From: Nocardioides marmoriginsengisoli
GTDB lineage: Bacteria > Actinomycetota > Actinomycetes > Propionibacteriales > Nocardioidaceae
NCBI RefSeq assembly: GCF_003725695.1
Contig: NZ_RJSE01000005.1
Location: forward strand, 223,096-287,095
Direction of reading: 5' to 3'
Length of the DNA: 64,000 nucleotides
The notes below the pieces were generated by a model that saw only the letters and a list, made by a program, of their open reading frames with translations, did not search any database and was not told the DNA's origin. Position numbers and translations under genes: made by a program. Of the stretch, positions 37,518 to 45,758 are shown in pieces (positions within the stretch are counted from its first letter, which is position 1; each line of letters begins with the position of its first letter).

Positions 37518-38603
37518 ATGGCCCCGATCCGTGTCGCCCAGGTCGCCACCGGCAATGCCGGGATGCTGACGCTTCGCCAGCTCATCAACGACGCCCGGTT
37601 CGAGCTCGTCGCGGTCTCGACCTCCACACCGGAGAAGGTCGGCAAGGACGCCGGTGAGCTCGCCGGTCTGGGAGTGACCACCGGGATCACCGCCGTCGGC
37701 GACCTGGACGCGCTGATCGCGACCGCGCCCGCGTGCGTCGTGTACTGCGCGATGGGCGACACCCGTCCGGTCGAGGCCACCAACGACGTCCGCAAGCTCC
37801 TCGAGGCCGGCATCGACGTCGTCGGCTCCGCGCCCGGCACGCTGCAGTTCCCGTGGGGCACGATGCCGGAGAAGGTGATCGAGAAGGTCGAGGCGTCCGC
37901 GCAGGCCGGCGGTGCGTCGATCTACATCACCGGCGTCGACCCCGGCTTCGCCAGCGACCTGATCCCGCTGGCGCTCGCCAGCACCTGCCAGCGGATCGAG
38001 CAGATCAAGTGCTACGAGCTGGCGGACTACGCGACGTACGACGGCGCCGAGGTGATGTTCGACCTGATGGGCTTCGGGCACCCCGTCGACTCGACCCCGC
38101 TGCTGTTCCTGCCCGGCGTCCTCGGCCTCGCCTGGGGCACAGCGATCCGGATGATGGGGTCGGCGCTCGGCATCGAGGTCGACGAGATCGTCGAGTTCTG
38201 GGAGGCCGAGCCTGCGCCGGAGACCTACGAGATCGCTGCCGGCACCATTGAGAAGGGCACCATCGCAGCGCTGCACTTCTCGATCAGCGGCATGGTCGAC
38301 GGGCACCCCGCGATCGTCGTCGAGCACGTCACCCGGACCCGCGACGACCTGCGCCCCGACTGGGCCCGGCCACCGTCGGGTGGTGGCGCCTACCGGGTCG
38401 AGATCACCGGCGAGCCGAACTACGTAGTGGACATCGTGCCGAGCAGCGAGCACGGCGACCACAACCACGCTGCGATCGTGGCGGCCTGCGGGCGGATCGT
38501 GAACGCGATCCCGGACGTCGTCGCGGCCGCACCCGGGATCCGTACGACGTTGGAGCTGCCGCTGCCGACCGGGCACGGGACGTACGTCGCGCCGACCCGC
38601 TGA
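37518..38603 (+). CDS. Dihydrodipicolinate-reductase-like NAD(P)-dependent protein
   Basis: A 361-residue Rossmann protein, MAPIRVAQVATGNAGMLTL. It has the fold of DapB/amine dehydrogenase-like reductases, but the substrate region differs from DapB and the protein is ~100 residues longer (family known in mycobacteria near lipid or sterol genes). Characteristic parts are VVGSAPGTLQFPW, YITGVDPGFASDL and RPPSGGGAYRVEITGEPNY. Excellent RBS AGGAGG. Divergent from the SDR gene across a KstR-like site, so probably in the same regulon; reaction unknown. Confidence 0.82.
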   Translation: MAPIRVAQVATGNAGMLTLRQLINDARFELVAVSTSTPEKVGKDAGELAGLGVTTGITAVGDLDALIATAPACVVYCAMGDTRPVEATNDVRKLLEAGIDVVGSAPGTLQFPWGTMPEKVIEKVEASAQAGGASIYITGVDPGFASDLIPLALASTCQRIEQIKCYELADYATYDGAEVMFDLMGFGHPVDSTPLLFLPGVLGLAWGTAIRMMGSALGIEVDEIVEFWEAEPAPETYEIAAGTIEKGTIAALHFSISGMVDGHPAIVVEHVTRTRDDLRPDWARPPSGGGAYRVEITGEPNYVVDIVPSSEHGDHNHAAIVAACGRIVNAIPDVVAAAPGIRTTLELPLPTGHGTYVAPTR

Positions 38604-38669
38604 TTTCAACCGGTGACGGATCCGCGAAAGCAAGCACCGGAACCCGGTGGCCGTGCCACGATGCCGCGC

Positions 38670-38960
38670 ATGACTACCTGCAAGCGCGCCGTCGCGTCCG
38701 CATTCGTAGCAGTCCTGCTGGCACCGGCCGCTGTCATGGCGACCTCAGCCCCGGCCTCCGCAGCCGGCAAGTACTACGCGTCCTGCGCGAAGCTCACCAA
38801 GGACTTCCCGCACGGGGTCGCCAAGAGCGCCGCCGCGGCGCAGCGGCAGGTCAACCAGGGATACGGACGCCCGGCGTACGGAGCCAAGGCCAAGAAGGTC
38901 TACGCGAAGAACAAGGGCCGGTTGGACCGCGACAAGGACGGAACCGCCTGCGAGCGCTAG
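38670..38960 (+). CDS. Secreted excalibur calcium-binding protein
   Basis: A 96-residue secreted protein with signal peptide (VASAFVAVLLAPAAVMATSA) cut near APASAAG. The mature part is an excalibur domain: YYASCAKLTKDFPHGVAKS, basic centre, and terminal LDRDKDGTACE with the DxDxDGxxCE calcium loop. Probably extracellular and cation binding. Confidence 0.88.
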   Translation: MTTCKRAVASAFVAVLLAPAAVMATSAPASAAGKYYASCAKLTKDFPHGVAKSAAAAQRQVNQGYGRPAYGAKAKKVYAKNKGRLDRDKDGTACER

Positions 38961-38971
38961 CCGCTCACCAG

Positions 38972-39457
38972 TCAGTCCCGCCGGCCCTTCATCCGCCGGC
39001 TGACCTCCCGCTCCGCCTCGCGACCGGCCTCGCGCTCCGCGAGGGCGTGCCGCTTGTCCCAGGTCTTCTTGCCGCGCGCCAGCGCGATCTCGACCTTGGC
39101 GCGACCGTCCTTGAAGTACAGCGTGACCGGGACGATCGTCCGGCCGCTCTCGGTGACGAGGCGCTCGATCTTGTCGATCTGCGCCCGGTGCAGCAGCAGC
39201 TTGCGCTTGCGCCGTGAGCCGTCGTTGACCCAGTGCGCCTGGGCGTACTGCGGGATGTGGACGCCGTGCATCCAGACCTCGCGGTTGTCGACGTCGACGA
39301 AGCCGCCGACCAGCGAGGCCCGGCCGGCCCGGAGCGCCTTGACCTCGCTGCCCTCCAGCACGATCCCCGCCTCCCAGGACTCGCCCAGGTGGTAGTCATG
39401 CGCAGCCTTGCGGTTGCGCGCGATCACCGGGTCGGCCTGGGGCTTCTTCACCCCCAC
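38972..39457 (-). CDS. smpB: SsrA-binding protein SmpB
   Basis: A 161-residue trans-translation partner of tm[37 protein letters not shown] and the C-terminal basic helix [20 protein letters not shown] match the family. The start is GTG 39457. No ssrA gene was recognised nearby. It ends 11 bases from the convergent excalibur gene. Confidence 0.96.
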   Translation of the reverse strand: MGVKKPQADPVIARNRKAAHDYHLGESWEAGIVLEGSEVKALRAGRASLVGGFVDVDNREVWMHGVHIPQYAQAHWVNDGSRRKRKLLLHRAQIDKIERLVTESGRTIVPVTLYFKDGRAKVEIALARGKKTWDKRHALAEREAGREAEREVSRRMKGRRD

Positions 39458-39470
39458 ATCCTGCCAAACC

Positions 39471-40370
39471 TCAGAGCTCGCGCCAGGTGCGGAGCTTCTC
39501 CGGATTGCGCACCACCCAGATCCGCTGGATCCGGTCGTCTGCGATCTCGAAGGCGTAGACCGCGACCGTCGCGCGGCCGGCCCTCGCGACTAGGCCGGGC
39601 TGACCGTTCACGGTGCGTTCCAACAGGTCCAGGCTCCCGGCCCGCTCCGCCAGACCCACCAGGTAGCGGGCGATCTCCGCACCACCCTCGACTGGGTGCA
39701 GGGACGCCGCCACCAAGCCGCCGCCATCGGCGATCGCGGCGGCGGCAGGGTCGAGCAGGCCGATCAGCGCGGCGACGTCCTTCGCCTGCCACGCCTCCTT
39801 GAACCCCCGCACCACCCGGGCACGCTCGGCCGACGGCACCGCGATCGGCTGGGCGTCCCGGACCCGGCGCCGCGCCGAGGACGCCAGCTGCCGGCAGGCC
39901 GCCGAGGAACGACCGACGATCTCGGCGACCTCGTCGAACGGGTACCGGAAGACGTCGTGCAGCAGGAACGCCACCCGTTCGGCCGGCGTCATCGAGTCCA
40001 GGACGACGAGGAAGGCCATGTCGACCGACTCGTCGAGGGTGATCCGGTCAGCAGGATCGGCGTGCGCCGTACCGGACCACTCGGCGGTGTCCGGCACCGG
40101 TTCCGGGATCCACTCGCCGACGTACTGCTCCCGGCGGACCCGGGCCGACCCGAGCACATCCAGACAGATCCGGCTGGTGACGGTGTTGAGCCACGCACCC
40201 GGGGACGCGATCGCGGCCTGCTGCTCGGGTGCCAGCCCGTACCAGCGGGCGTACGCCTCCTGCACGGCGTCCTCGGCGTCGGCGAGCGAACCGAGCAGCC
40301 GGTAGCCGAGGTTGATCAGCCGACCCCGCTCGGTCAGCAGTACCTCGGGCGGCTCCGGGCGGTTGCTCAT
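39471..40370 (-). CDS. ECF41-type sigma factor (SigJ-like)
   Basis: A 299-residue extracytoplasmic-function sigma factor. Region 2 is [28 protein letters not shown], the linker has WIPEPVPD, and region 4 is [32 protein letters not shown]-terminal SnoaL-like domain carries ADGGG and VRNPEKL, the DGGG and NPDKL-type motifs that regulate ECF41 factors. It is divergent from an FMN reductase, a typical ECF41 target type. Confidence 0.92.
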   Translation of the reverse strand: MSNRPEPPEVLLTERGRLINLGYRLLGSLADAEDAVQEAYARWYGLAPEQQAAIASPGAWLNTVTSRICLDVLGSARVRREQYVGEWIPEPVPDTAEWSGTAHADPADRITLDESVDMAFLVVLDSMTPAERVAFLLHDVFRYPFDEVAEIVGRSSAACRQLASSARRRVRDAQPIAVPSAERARVVRGFKEAWQAKDVAALIGLLDPAAAAIADGGGLVAASLHPVEGGAEIARYLVGLAERAGSLDLLERTVNGQPGLVARAGRATVAVYAFEIADDRIQRIWVVRNPEKLRTWREL

Positions 40371-40427
40371 GGTGTCGACTCTCTCCCTCGAAGTGGTCCT
40401 TCACCAACCTCGACGGAGCACCGCGGC

Positions 40428-40449
40428 GGAATGTGAGGCCTGACATTCC
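40428..40449. promoter_or_regulatory. Near-palindrome between the ECF41 gene and the FMN reductase
   Basis: GGAATGT and ACATTCC arms flank an eight-base GAGGCCTG centre. The right arm contains TGACATT followed after 14 bases by CGTC, loosely like the ECF41 promoter type (TGTCACA and CGTC). Role uncertain. Confidence 0.4.
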
Positions 40450-40497
40450 CGGCCCCGCATTCGTCGTACCGGCAACGACGACGAAGGAGATCAGCCC

Positions 40498-41073
40498 ATG
40501 CTGAAGATCGGCATCATTCTCGGCAGCACCCGCCCGAACCGGGTCGGCGCCCAGGTCGCGGCCTGGGTCCAGGAGCACGCCTCCCGGCGTGGCGACGCGA
40601 CGTACGAGCTGGTGGACCTGCTCGACCACCCGCTTCCCCTGCTCGACGAGCCGCTCTCACCGATGCTCGGCCAGTACCAGCACGAGCACACCGTGGCCTG
40701 GGCCGGCACGATCGCGCCGTACGACGGCCTGGTGTTCGTCACCCCGGAGTACAACCACGGCCTGCCCGGCTCGCTCAAGAACGCGATCGACTACCTGCAC
40801 GCCGAGTGGCGCAACAAGGCCGTCGGGATCGTCTCGTACGGCGTCGCCGGCGGCACCGGTGCGGCCGCGCAGCTGCGGCAGATCTGCGGCCAGCTCGGGA
40901 TGGCGGACGTCTCCCGACAGGTCGTGCTGAACCTGCACACCGACTTCGAGAACTACTCCGTCCTCCAGCCCAACGAGGCGCACGTCGCCCTGCTCGGCTC
41001 GACGCTGGACCAGCTCGTCGACTGGAGCGCCGCCCTGGCGCACCTGCGGGTCGAGGCCGCCTTCGCCGGCTAG
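40498..41073 (+). CDS. NADPH-dependent FMN reductase family protein
   Basis: A 191-residue flavodoxin-fold protein. LKIGIILGSTRPNRVGAQVA binds the FMN phosphate, FVTPEYNHGLPGSLKNAIDYL is the family signature, and VSYGVAGGTGAAAQLRQI follows. It probably reduces quinones or azo compounds with NADPH. RBS GAAGGAGAT. Its stop shares CTAG with the convergent TetR gene. Likely under the divergent ECF41 sigma factor. Confidence 0.9.
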   Translation: MLKIGIILGSTRPNRVGAQVAAWVQEHASRRGDATYELVDLLDHPLPLLDEPLSPMLGQYQHEHTVAWAGTIAPYDGLVFVTPEYNHGLPGSLKNAIDYLHAEWRNKAVGIVSYGVAGGTGAAAQLRQICGQLGMADVSRQVVLNLHTDFENYSVLQPNEAHVALLGSTLDQLVDWSAALAHLRVEAAFAG

Positions 41074-41690
41074 GACAGCACCCGCACCAGCCGCGCCCGG
41101 GTCTCCTCCCAGAGGTGGTCGACCGTCCGCTCGCTGCCGCCGTTGCTGATCCGCAGCAGCGCCAGCCCGCGGATGGTGGCGAGCGCGAACACCAGGTCCT
41201 CGGCGAACCCGGGACGGCGGGCGATGTCGCCCAGTGCGTCCACGGCGACGCGTGCGATCGTGGCGCCGACCTTGCGCTCCAGGCGGTGCAGGTCGTCGCG
41301 GAGCTCGTGGTCGGTGCGCGAGGCCACCCAGAGCTCGAGGGCGGCGTGGAACATCACGCCCTGGTGCTCGGCCCACAGCGCGTCGAGGGCTTCGGCGACG
41401 GAGACCGGTCCCTGGGTGAACACCTCGCGGACCGCGGCCACCCGCTGGTCGGCCAGGTGCGCGACCGCGGCGCCGACGAGCTCGGCACGGGTCCGGAAGT
41501 AGAGGGTCTGGGCACCGCGCGAGACGTTCGCGAGCTCGGCGATCCGGACGGTCGTCGTCCCGGCGTAGCCGTGGCTGACCAGGCACTCGATCGTCGCGTC
41601 GAGGAGCGCCGTACGGGTCTCGGCGCGGCGTTCGGCCTGGGTACGGTGACGACGAGGCGCCTTCGCCAGCACATCTGTAGATATCTGCAC
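41070..41690 (-). CDS. TetR-family transcriptional regulator
   Basis: A 206-residue regulator with N-terminal HTH (AETRTALLDATIECLVSHGYAGTTTVRIAELANVSRGAQTLYF) and a helical ligand domain. The first possible start is GTG 41690, but a palindrome covers this codon, so GTG 41672 (VLAKAPRRHRTQ) may be the real start. It is divergent from the secreted esterase, 22 bases away, and probably controls it. Confidence 0.85.
   Translation of the reverse strand: MQISTDVLAKAPRRHRTQAERRAETRTALLDATIECLVSHGYAGTTTVRIAELANVSRGAQTLYFRTRAELVGAAVAHLADQRVAAVREVFTQGPVSVAEALDALWAEHQGVMFHAALELWVASRTDHELRDDLHRLERKVGATIARVAVDALGDIARRPGFAEDLVFALATIRGLALLRISNGGSERTVDHLWEETRARLVRVLS
41676..41689. promoter_or_regulatory. 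Candidate TetR operator
   Basis: TGTAGATATCTGCA has a perfect AGATATCT core with TG/CA ends and one mismatched pair. It lies at the 5' end of the TetR gene and 24 bases before the divergent esterase ATG. Confidence 0.5.
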
Positions 41691-41712
41691 CTCTGCATGT
41701 TAACGTCCGCGA

Positions 41713-42918
41713 ATGCTGACCCGCGCACTGGCCGCCCTCGCTCTGGCTCTCGGGGTCGCCGGCCTCGCGCCGCTCGACGGCGCGCAGGCGGATCCGACGA
41801 GCGGGCCGACCCTCCTCGACGTCTCGATCCCGGCCGTCCACGGCCCGATCGACGACAAGTGGCTGCCTGGCTACACCGGCGGGCCCCGGGCCAAGGTGCT
41901 GCTGCCGGCCGGCTACGACCCGGACCGCGAGTACCCCCTGCTGGTGCTGCTGATCGGCCTGACCAGCAGCTACCACATGTGGTCGGACGCCGGGCTCGGC
42001 CAGATCGCCAAGACCGCGGGCGGCCTGGACGCGATCATCGTGATGCCCGAGGCCGGCAACGGCTGGTACACCGACTGGTGGAACAAGGGCCGGCGCGGCG
42101 GCCCGTCCTGGGAGACCTACCTGCTCGAGGACGTCATCCCGTACGCCGTCGCGAACTACCCGATCCGACCCGAGCGCCGCTGGCACGCCCTCGCGGGGGT
42201 CTCCATGGGAGGACTCGGTACGACGTATCTCGGCGGCCGGCTCCCCGGGTTCTTCGGCTCGATCTCGGTGTTCTCCGGCCTGGTCGACACCCACCTGATC
42301 TACGGCGAGAACCTGGTGCAGTCGTTCATCCCGCAGTACCTCGCCAAGACGCCGACCTACGACCCGCAGATCGTCTACGGGCCCGAGTTCGGGTTCTACT
42401 CGCTCGGCCACGACCCGACCCGGCTGGCCGCGAACCTGCGGAACACCCGGGTGTTCCTCACCACCGGAAACGGCATCCCGACCGAGGACGGCGAGCCGCA
42501 CCGGGACGCCCCGACCGATGCTGCCGCCGAGGGGCTGATCATCCGGCCGGCGATGAACAAGTACGCCCAAGCACTGCGCGCGGCCGGGGTGCCGATCACC
42601 TCGCGCGTCCACACCGGCGCGCACTCGTGGCCGAACTTCCGCTCGGAGTTCAAGGAGGCGATGGCCTGGGGGTTCTTCGAGCCCGTCGTCGAGCACCCGA
42701 CCACCTGGGTCAACGACACCGTCGCGACCCGCGGCACCCTCTGGGGCATCGACTACGCGTTCACGACCCCGCCGACGAGGATCGTGCGGTTCAGCCGGAA
42801 CGGCGGGTCGCTCTCGGTCAGCGCCGCAGGCTCGCCGGTCACCCTGAGGACGGCCGGCGGCTGCTCGATCACGACGCCGACCCCGGCGACGGTGCCAGTG
42901 GCAGCCGACGGGTGCTGA
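41713..42918 (+). CDS. Secreted esterase D/antigen-85-like hydrolase
   Basis: A 401-residue protein with signal peptide (ALAALALALGVAGLAPLDGAQA). An alpha/beta-hydrolase esterase domain follows: LLVLLIGLTSSYHMW, AGNGWYTDWW, the nucleophile GVSMGGLGTTYLGG and the late catalytic His in TGAHSWPNF. A C-terminal ~80-residue beta-rich domain carries two Cys near the end. It resembles mycolyltransferase-fold esterases; substrate unknown. The 3' end overlaps the convergent RluA gene by 50 bases. Confidence 0.87.
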   Translation: MLTRALAALALALGVAGLAPLDGAQADPTSGPTLLDVSIPAVHGPIDDKWLPGYTGGPRAKVLLPAGYDPDREYPLLVLLIGLTSSYHMWSDAGLGQIAKTAGGLDAIIVMPEAGNGWYTDWWNKGRRGGPSWETYLLEDVIPYAVANYPIRPERRWHALAGVSMGGLGTTYLGGRLPGFFGSISVFSGLVDTHLIYGENLVQSFIPQYLAKTPTYDPQIVYGPEFGFYSLGHDPTRLAANLRNTRVFLTTGNGIPTEDGEPHRDAPTDAAAEGLIIRPAMNKYAQALRAAGVPITSRVHTGAHSWPNFRSEFKEAMAWGFFEPVVEHPTTWVNDTVATRGTLWGIDYAFTTPPTRIVRFSRNGGSLSVSAAGSPVTLRTAGGCSITTPTPATVPVAADGC

Positions 42919-43804
42919 CGTAGCGTCGCGCGGTCCCGTCGATCGGGTCCGTGAACGACAGCTCGCTCGCCAGCAGCTGCAGCGGCCGGGTGAAGTCGTC
43001 GACCGACCTCTCGACGACCTCCGGGTAGAGCGGGTCGTCGACGATCGGGAGGCCGAGGCCGTTCAGGTGCATCCGGAGCTGGTGAGTCTTTCCGGTGCGC
43101 GGGGTGAGCCGGTAGACGGCGAGCTCGCCCACCCGCGACTCGACCTCGATCAGCGTCTCGGCGTTGGGCGGCGCGTCCGGCACGACCTCGGCCTGCCAGA
43201 CGCCGCGCTCCTTGCGGAGATGGTTGCTGACCGTCATCGGGAAGGTCAGGTCGGCACGCCACGGAGCCAGCGCCCGGTACGTCTTGCTGACGGTGCCGTG
43301 CTCGAACATCACCTGGTACGGACCGCGCCACCGACGCTCGGCCGCCAGCATCAGCACCCCTGAGGTGATCCGGTCGAGGCGGTGCAGCGGCGAGAGCTCG
43401 GGCAGGCCGAGCTCCTCGCGGAGGCGGACCACGACGCTCTGCCGGACGTGCCGCCCGCGCGGGATGGTCGCGAGGAACGGCGGCTTGTCCACCACGACGA
43501 TCCGCTCGTCGCGATGCAACACCGGCAGGTCGCCCGGCACCTCGACCTCCTCGCGCAGGTCCCGGTGGAACCAGACGAAGGTGTGCGGCGCGTACGGGTC
43601 GTCGTCCCGCACGGGCCTGCTGTCGTCGTACACGAAGCGGCCGGAGGCCAGCATCCCGCCGACGTCGACCCGGTCCGGGAACCGGTCCCGCAGCCAGGCG
43701 CCCATCGTCGGCCAGCCCTGCTCCCCCGGGTGGCCCCGATCGGGGGTACGCGCCCACGCGGCGTTGAGACCGTGACGAGGAGGCAACGGGGAACGCGGGG
43801 GCAC
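42869..43804 (-). CDS. RluA-family pseudouridine synthase
   Basis: A 311-residue enzyme. The catalytic motif is LHRLDRITSGVLMLA, with the Asp nucleophile. IVVVDKPPFLATIP, KTHQLRMHLNGLGLPIVDDPLYPE and a C-terminal LSFTDPIDG complete the family pattern. RNA target unknown. The start is GTG 43804, in an unusually Pro-rich N-terminus. Confidence 0.92.
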   Translation of the reverse strand: MPPRSPLPPRHGLNAAWARTPDRGHPGEQGWPTMGAWLRDRFPDRVDVGGMLASGRFVYDDSRPVRDDDPYAPHTFVWFHRDLREEVEVPGDLPVLHRDERIVVVDKPPFLATIPRGRHVRQSVVVRLREELGLPELSPLHRLDRITSGVLMLAAERRWRGPYQVMFEHGTVSKTYRALAPWRADLTFPMTVSNHLRKERGVWQAEVVPDAPPNAETLIEVESRVGELAVYRLTPRTGKTHQLRMHLNGLGLPIVDDPLYPEVVERSVDDFTRPLQLLASELSFTDPIDGTARRYVSTRRLPLAPSPGSAS

Positions 43805-43825
43805 CTGGCGATCGTAGGCGTCCGG

Positions 43826-44578
43826 CTACCAGGCGACCGGGCCGGCCGCGTCGAAGAAGCTGCCGCTCGGCCCGGCCTCGTCCAGCAGGGCGGCAGCGAC
43901 GACGACCTCCGCGGCCGCCAGTGCTGTCGTCGGTGCGGCTGCCCGGTTGTCCGGGCCGCCCAGATCCGTCTGCACCCAGCCCGGACAGACCGAGTTCACC
44001 TTGGTCGTCCCTGCGGCCAGGTTCTTCGCCAGCGCGATCGTCAGACCGTTGAGTGCCGCCTTCGACGCCTGGTACGCCGGCACCACCAGGTCGTAGTAGG
44101 GCGAGGCCGGATCGGTCTGGTCGGCCAGCGACCCCATCGTGCTGGAGACGTTGACGATCCGGCCGGCCCTGGAGCGTTCCAGCAGCGGCAAGAATGCCTG
44201 GGTGACCGCGACGGCGCCGAAGAGGTTGGTCTGGAACGTACGACGGAACAGGTCGAGGTCGAGCGGTGTGGTTGCGTCGGCGGTGGTGGCCTCCGGCAGG
44301 ATGCCGGCGTTGTTGACCAGGATGTCCAGGCGTCCGAACTCGCGGTCGACGCGTGCCACCGCAGCCTCGACACTCGCCGGGGAGTCGACGTCCAGCGGCA
44401 CCGCGATCGCGAGGATGCCGCGCTCACGGAGCTCGACGACGGCGTCGTGGCCGCTGCGCTCGTCGCGGGCGCCGATCAGGACGGTGGCGCCGGCGGCGCC
44501 GAGCAGGTGTGCGGTGGCCAGGCCGAGGCCGCGGTTGCCGCCGGTGATCAGGGCCAGCTTGGTGGTGGTTGTTGTCAT
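43826..44578 (-). CDS. Short-chain dehydrogenase/reductase
   Basis: A 250-residue SDR with LALITGGNRGLGLATA, ILVNNAGIL, NVSSTMGSL and YQASKAALNGL (Tyr and Lys). Arg after the second strand (IGARDERSG) suggests NADP(H). Substrate unknown. It stands alone, divergent from the nitronate monooxygenase. Confidence 0.9.
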   Translation of the reverse strand: MTTTTTKLALITGGNRGLGLATAHLLGAAGATVLIGARDERSGHDAVVELRERGILAIAVPLDVDSPASVEAAVARVDREFGRLDILVNNAGILPEATTADATTPLDLDLFRRTFQTNLFGAVAVTQAFLPLLERSRAGRIVNVSSTMGSLADQTDPASPYYDLVVPAYQASKAALNGLTIALAKNLAAGTTKVNSVCPGWVQTDLGGPDNRAAAPTTALAAAEVVVAAALLDEAGPSGSFFDAAGPVAW

Positions 44579-44670
44579 GCGTCGAGCCTGGCCGAGCTGC
44601 CGGCTCGGATCCGGCGGGAATCAGACTCGACGTCCGGGCCTTCTGCTCCGAGACGTGATAGCCCTGTCCC

Positions 44671-45576
44671 GTGACCAATCGCGTGCAAGAGCTCCTCGGC
44701 GTCGAGATCCCGATCGTCCAGGCCCCGATGACGTTCATCGCCAACGCTCCGCTGGCGGTCGCCGTCTCCGAAGCCGGTGGCCTGGGGGTGATCGAGACCC
44801 TCTCACCGCAGGGCCGCGAGGACCTGGGCCGGGTGCGCGACCTCACCAGTGCTCCGGTGGGCGCGAACCTGATGATCCAGGGCTGGAAGAAGGACCCGTC
44901 GATCGTGGAGGTGATCGCCGAGGCCGGCATCAGCTACGTGGCGACCTCGGCCGGCGATCCTGCGCTCTTCACCGAGCGGCTGCACGACGCCGGGATGACC
45001 GTCTTCCACGTCGTCGGCTCGTTGCGGGCCGCGCAGAAGGCGGTCGACGCGGGCGTGGACGGGATCGTCGTCGAAGGGGTCGAGGGCGGTGGCTTCAAGG
45101 GCGCCCTCGGTGCGTCCACGATGGTTCTCCTCCCACTGATCGCGTCCAAGGTCGACCTGCCGCTGATCGCCGCCGGCGGGATCTGCGACGCGCAGTCGAT
45201 GGCGGCGGCGTTCGTCCTCGGTGCCGAAGGAGTCCAGCTCGGTACGCGGATGCTCGCCACCGACGAAGCGGTCGTCCACCAGAACTTCAAGGACGCGATC
45301 GTCTCGGCGGGCGACGACGGCACCGTGCTGATCAGCGTGCCCGGCAACCCGACGATGCGGGTGCTGCGCAACTCCATCACCGAGGCCGGCGAGCACGCGA
45401 GCCTGCTGGGCAACATCACCGACCTGTACTTCGGCGGGGACATGGAGGCCAGCGTCGCGAACACCGGGCAGGTCTCCTCGCGGATCGAGGCGGTGCTGCC
45501 GGTCCGGACCCTGATCGAGGAGATGTGGGCGGGCTGCCACGCTGCGCTCGAGGCCGGTCGCGTCCGACTCGGCTAG
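44671..45576 (+). CDS. Nitronate monooxygenase-family flavoprotein
   Basis: A 301-residue FMN TIM-barrel protein. IPIVQAPMTFIANAPLAVAVSEAGGLGVI, DGIVVEGVEGGGFKG and the phosphate-binding IAAGGICDAQSMAAAFVLGAEGVQLGTRML match 2-nitropropane dioxygenase/NMO proteins; some relatives are enoyl-ACP reductase-like. GTG start. The 182 bases after it, before the Ig-repeat gene, hold no recognisable gene. Confidence 0.9.
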   Translation: MTNRVQELLGVEIPIVQAPMTFIANAPLAVAVSEAGGLGVIETLSPQGREDLGRVRDLTSAPVGANLMIQGWKKDPSIVEVIAEAGISYVATSAGDPALFTERLHDAGMTVFHVVGSLRAAQKAVDAGVDGIVVEGVEGGGFKGALGASTMVLLPLIASKVDLPLIAAGGICDAQSMAAAFVLGAEGVQLGTRMLATDEAVVHQNFKDAIVSAGDDGTVLISVPGNPTMRVLRNSITEAGEHASLLGNITDLYFGGDMEASVANTGQVSSRIEAVLPVRTLIEEMWAGCHAALEAGRVRLG

Positions 45577-45758
45577 CTATTTCCCGGTCACCCAGCGACC
45601 AAATGTCCGGGCTCACCCGTTTCGTCCGGTCGCCGGGGCCGGTGCCGGGTCCGCAATCCGGTGGGTCGCTATACGGAGAAGGAACGAGACCGTAATCTCG
45701 ACAGCGGCGCGCGTGGGGTGCGTCCTCGGGTTTGCGTTCAGCAAAGGGTAGATAACTG

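Noticed and set aside
38604-39470. tmRNA (ssrA) near smpB
   Set aside because: No tRNA-like ends or tag-encoding frame seen in the flanking gaps, which are only tens of bases long.
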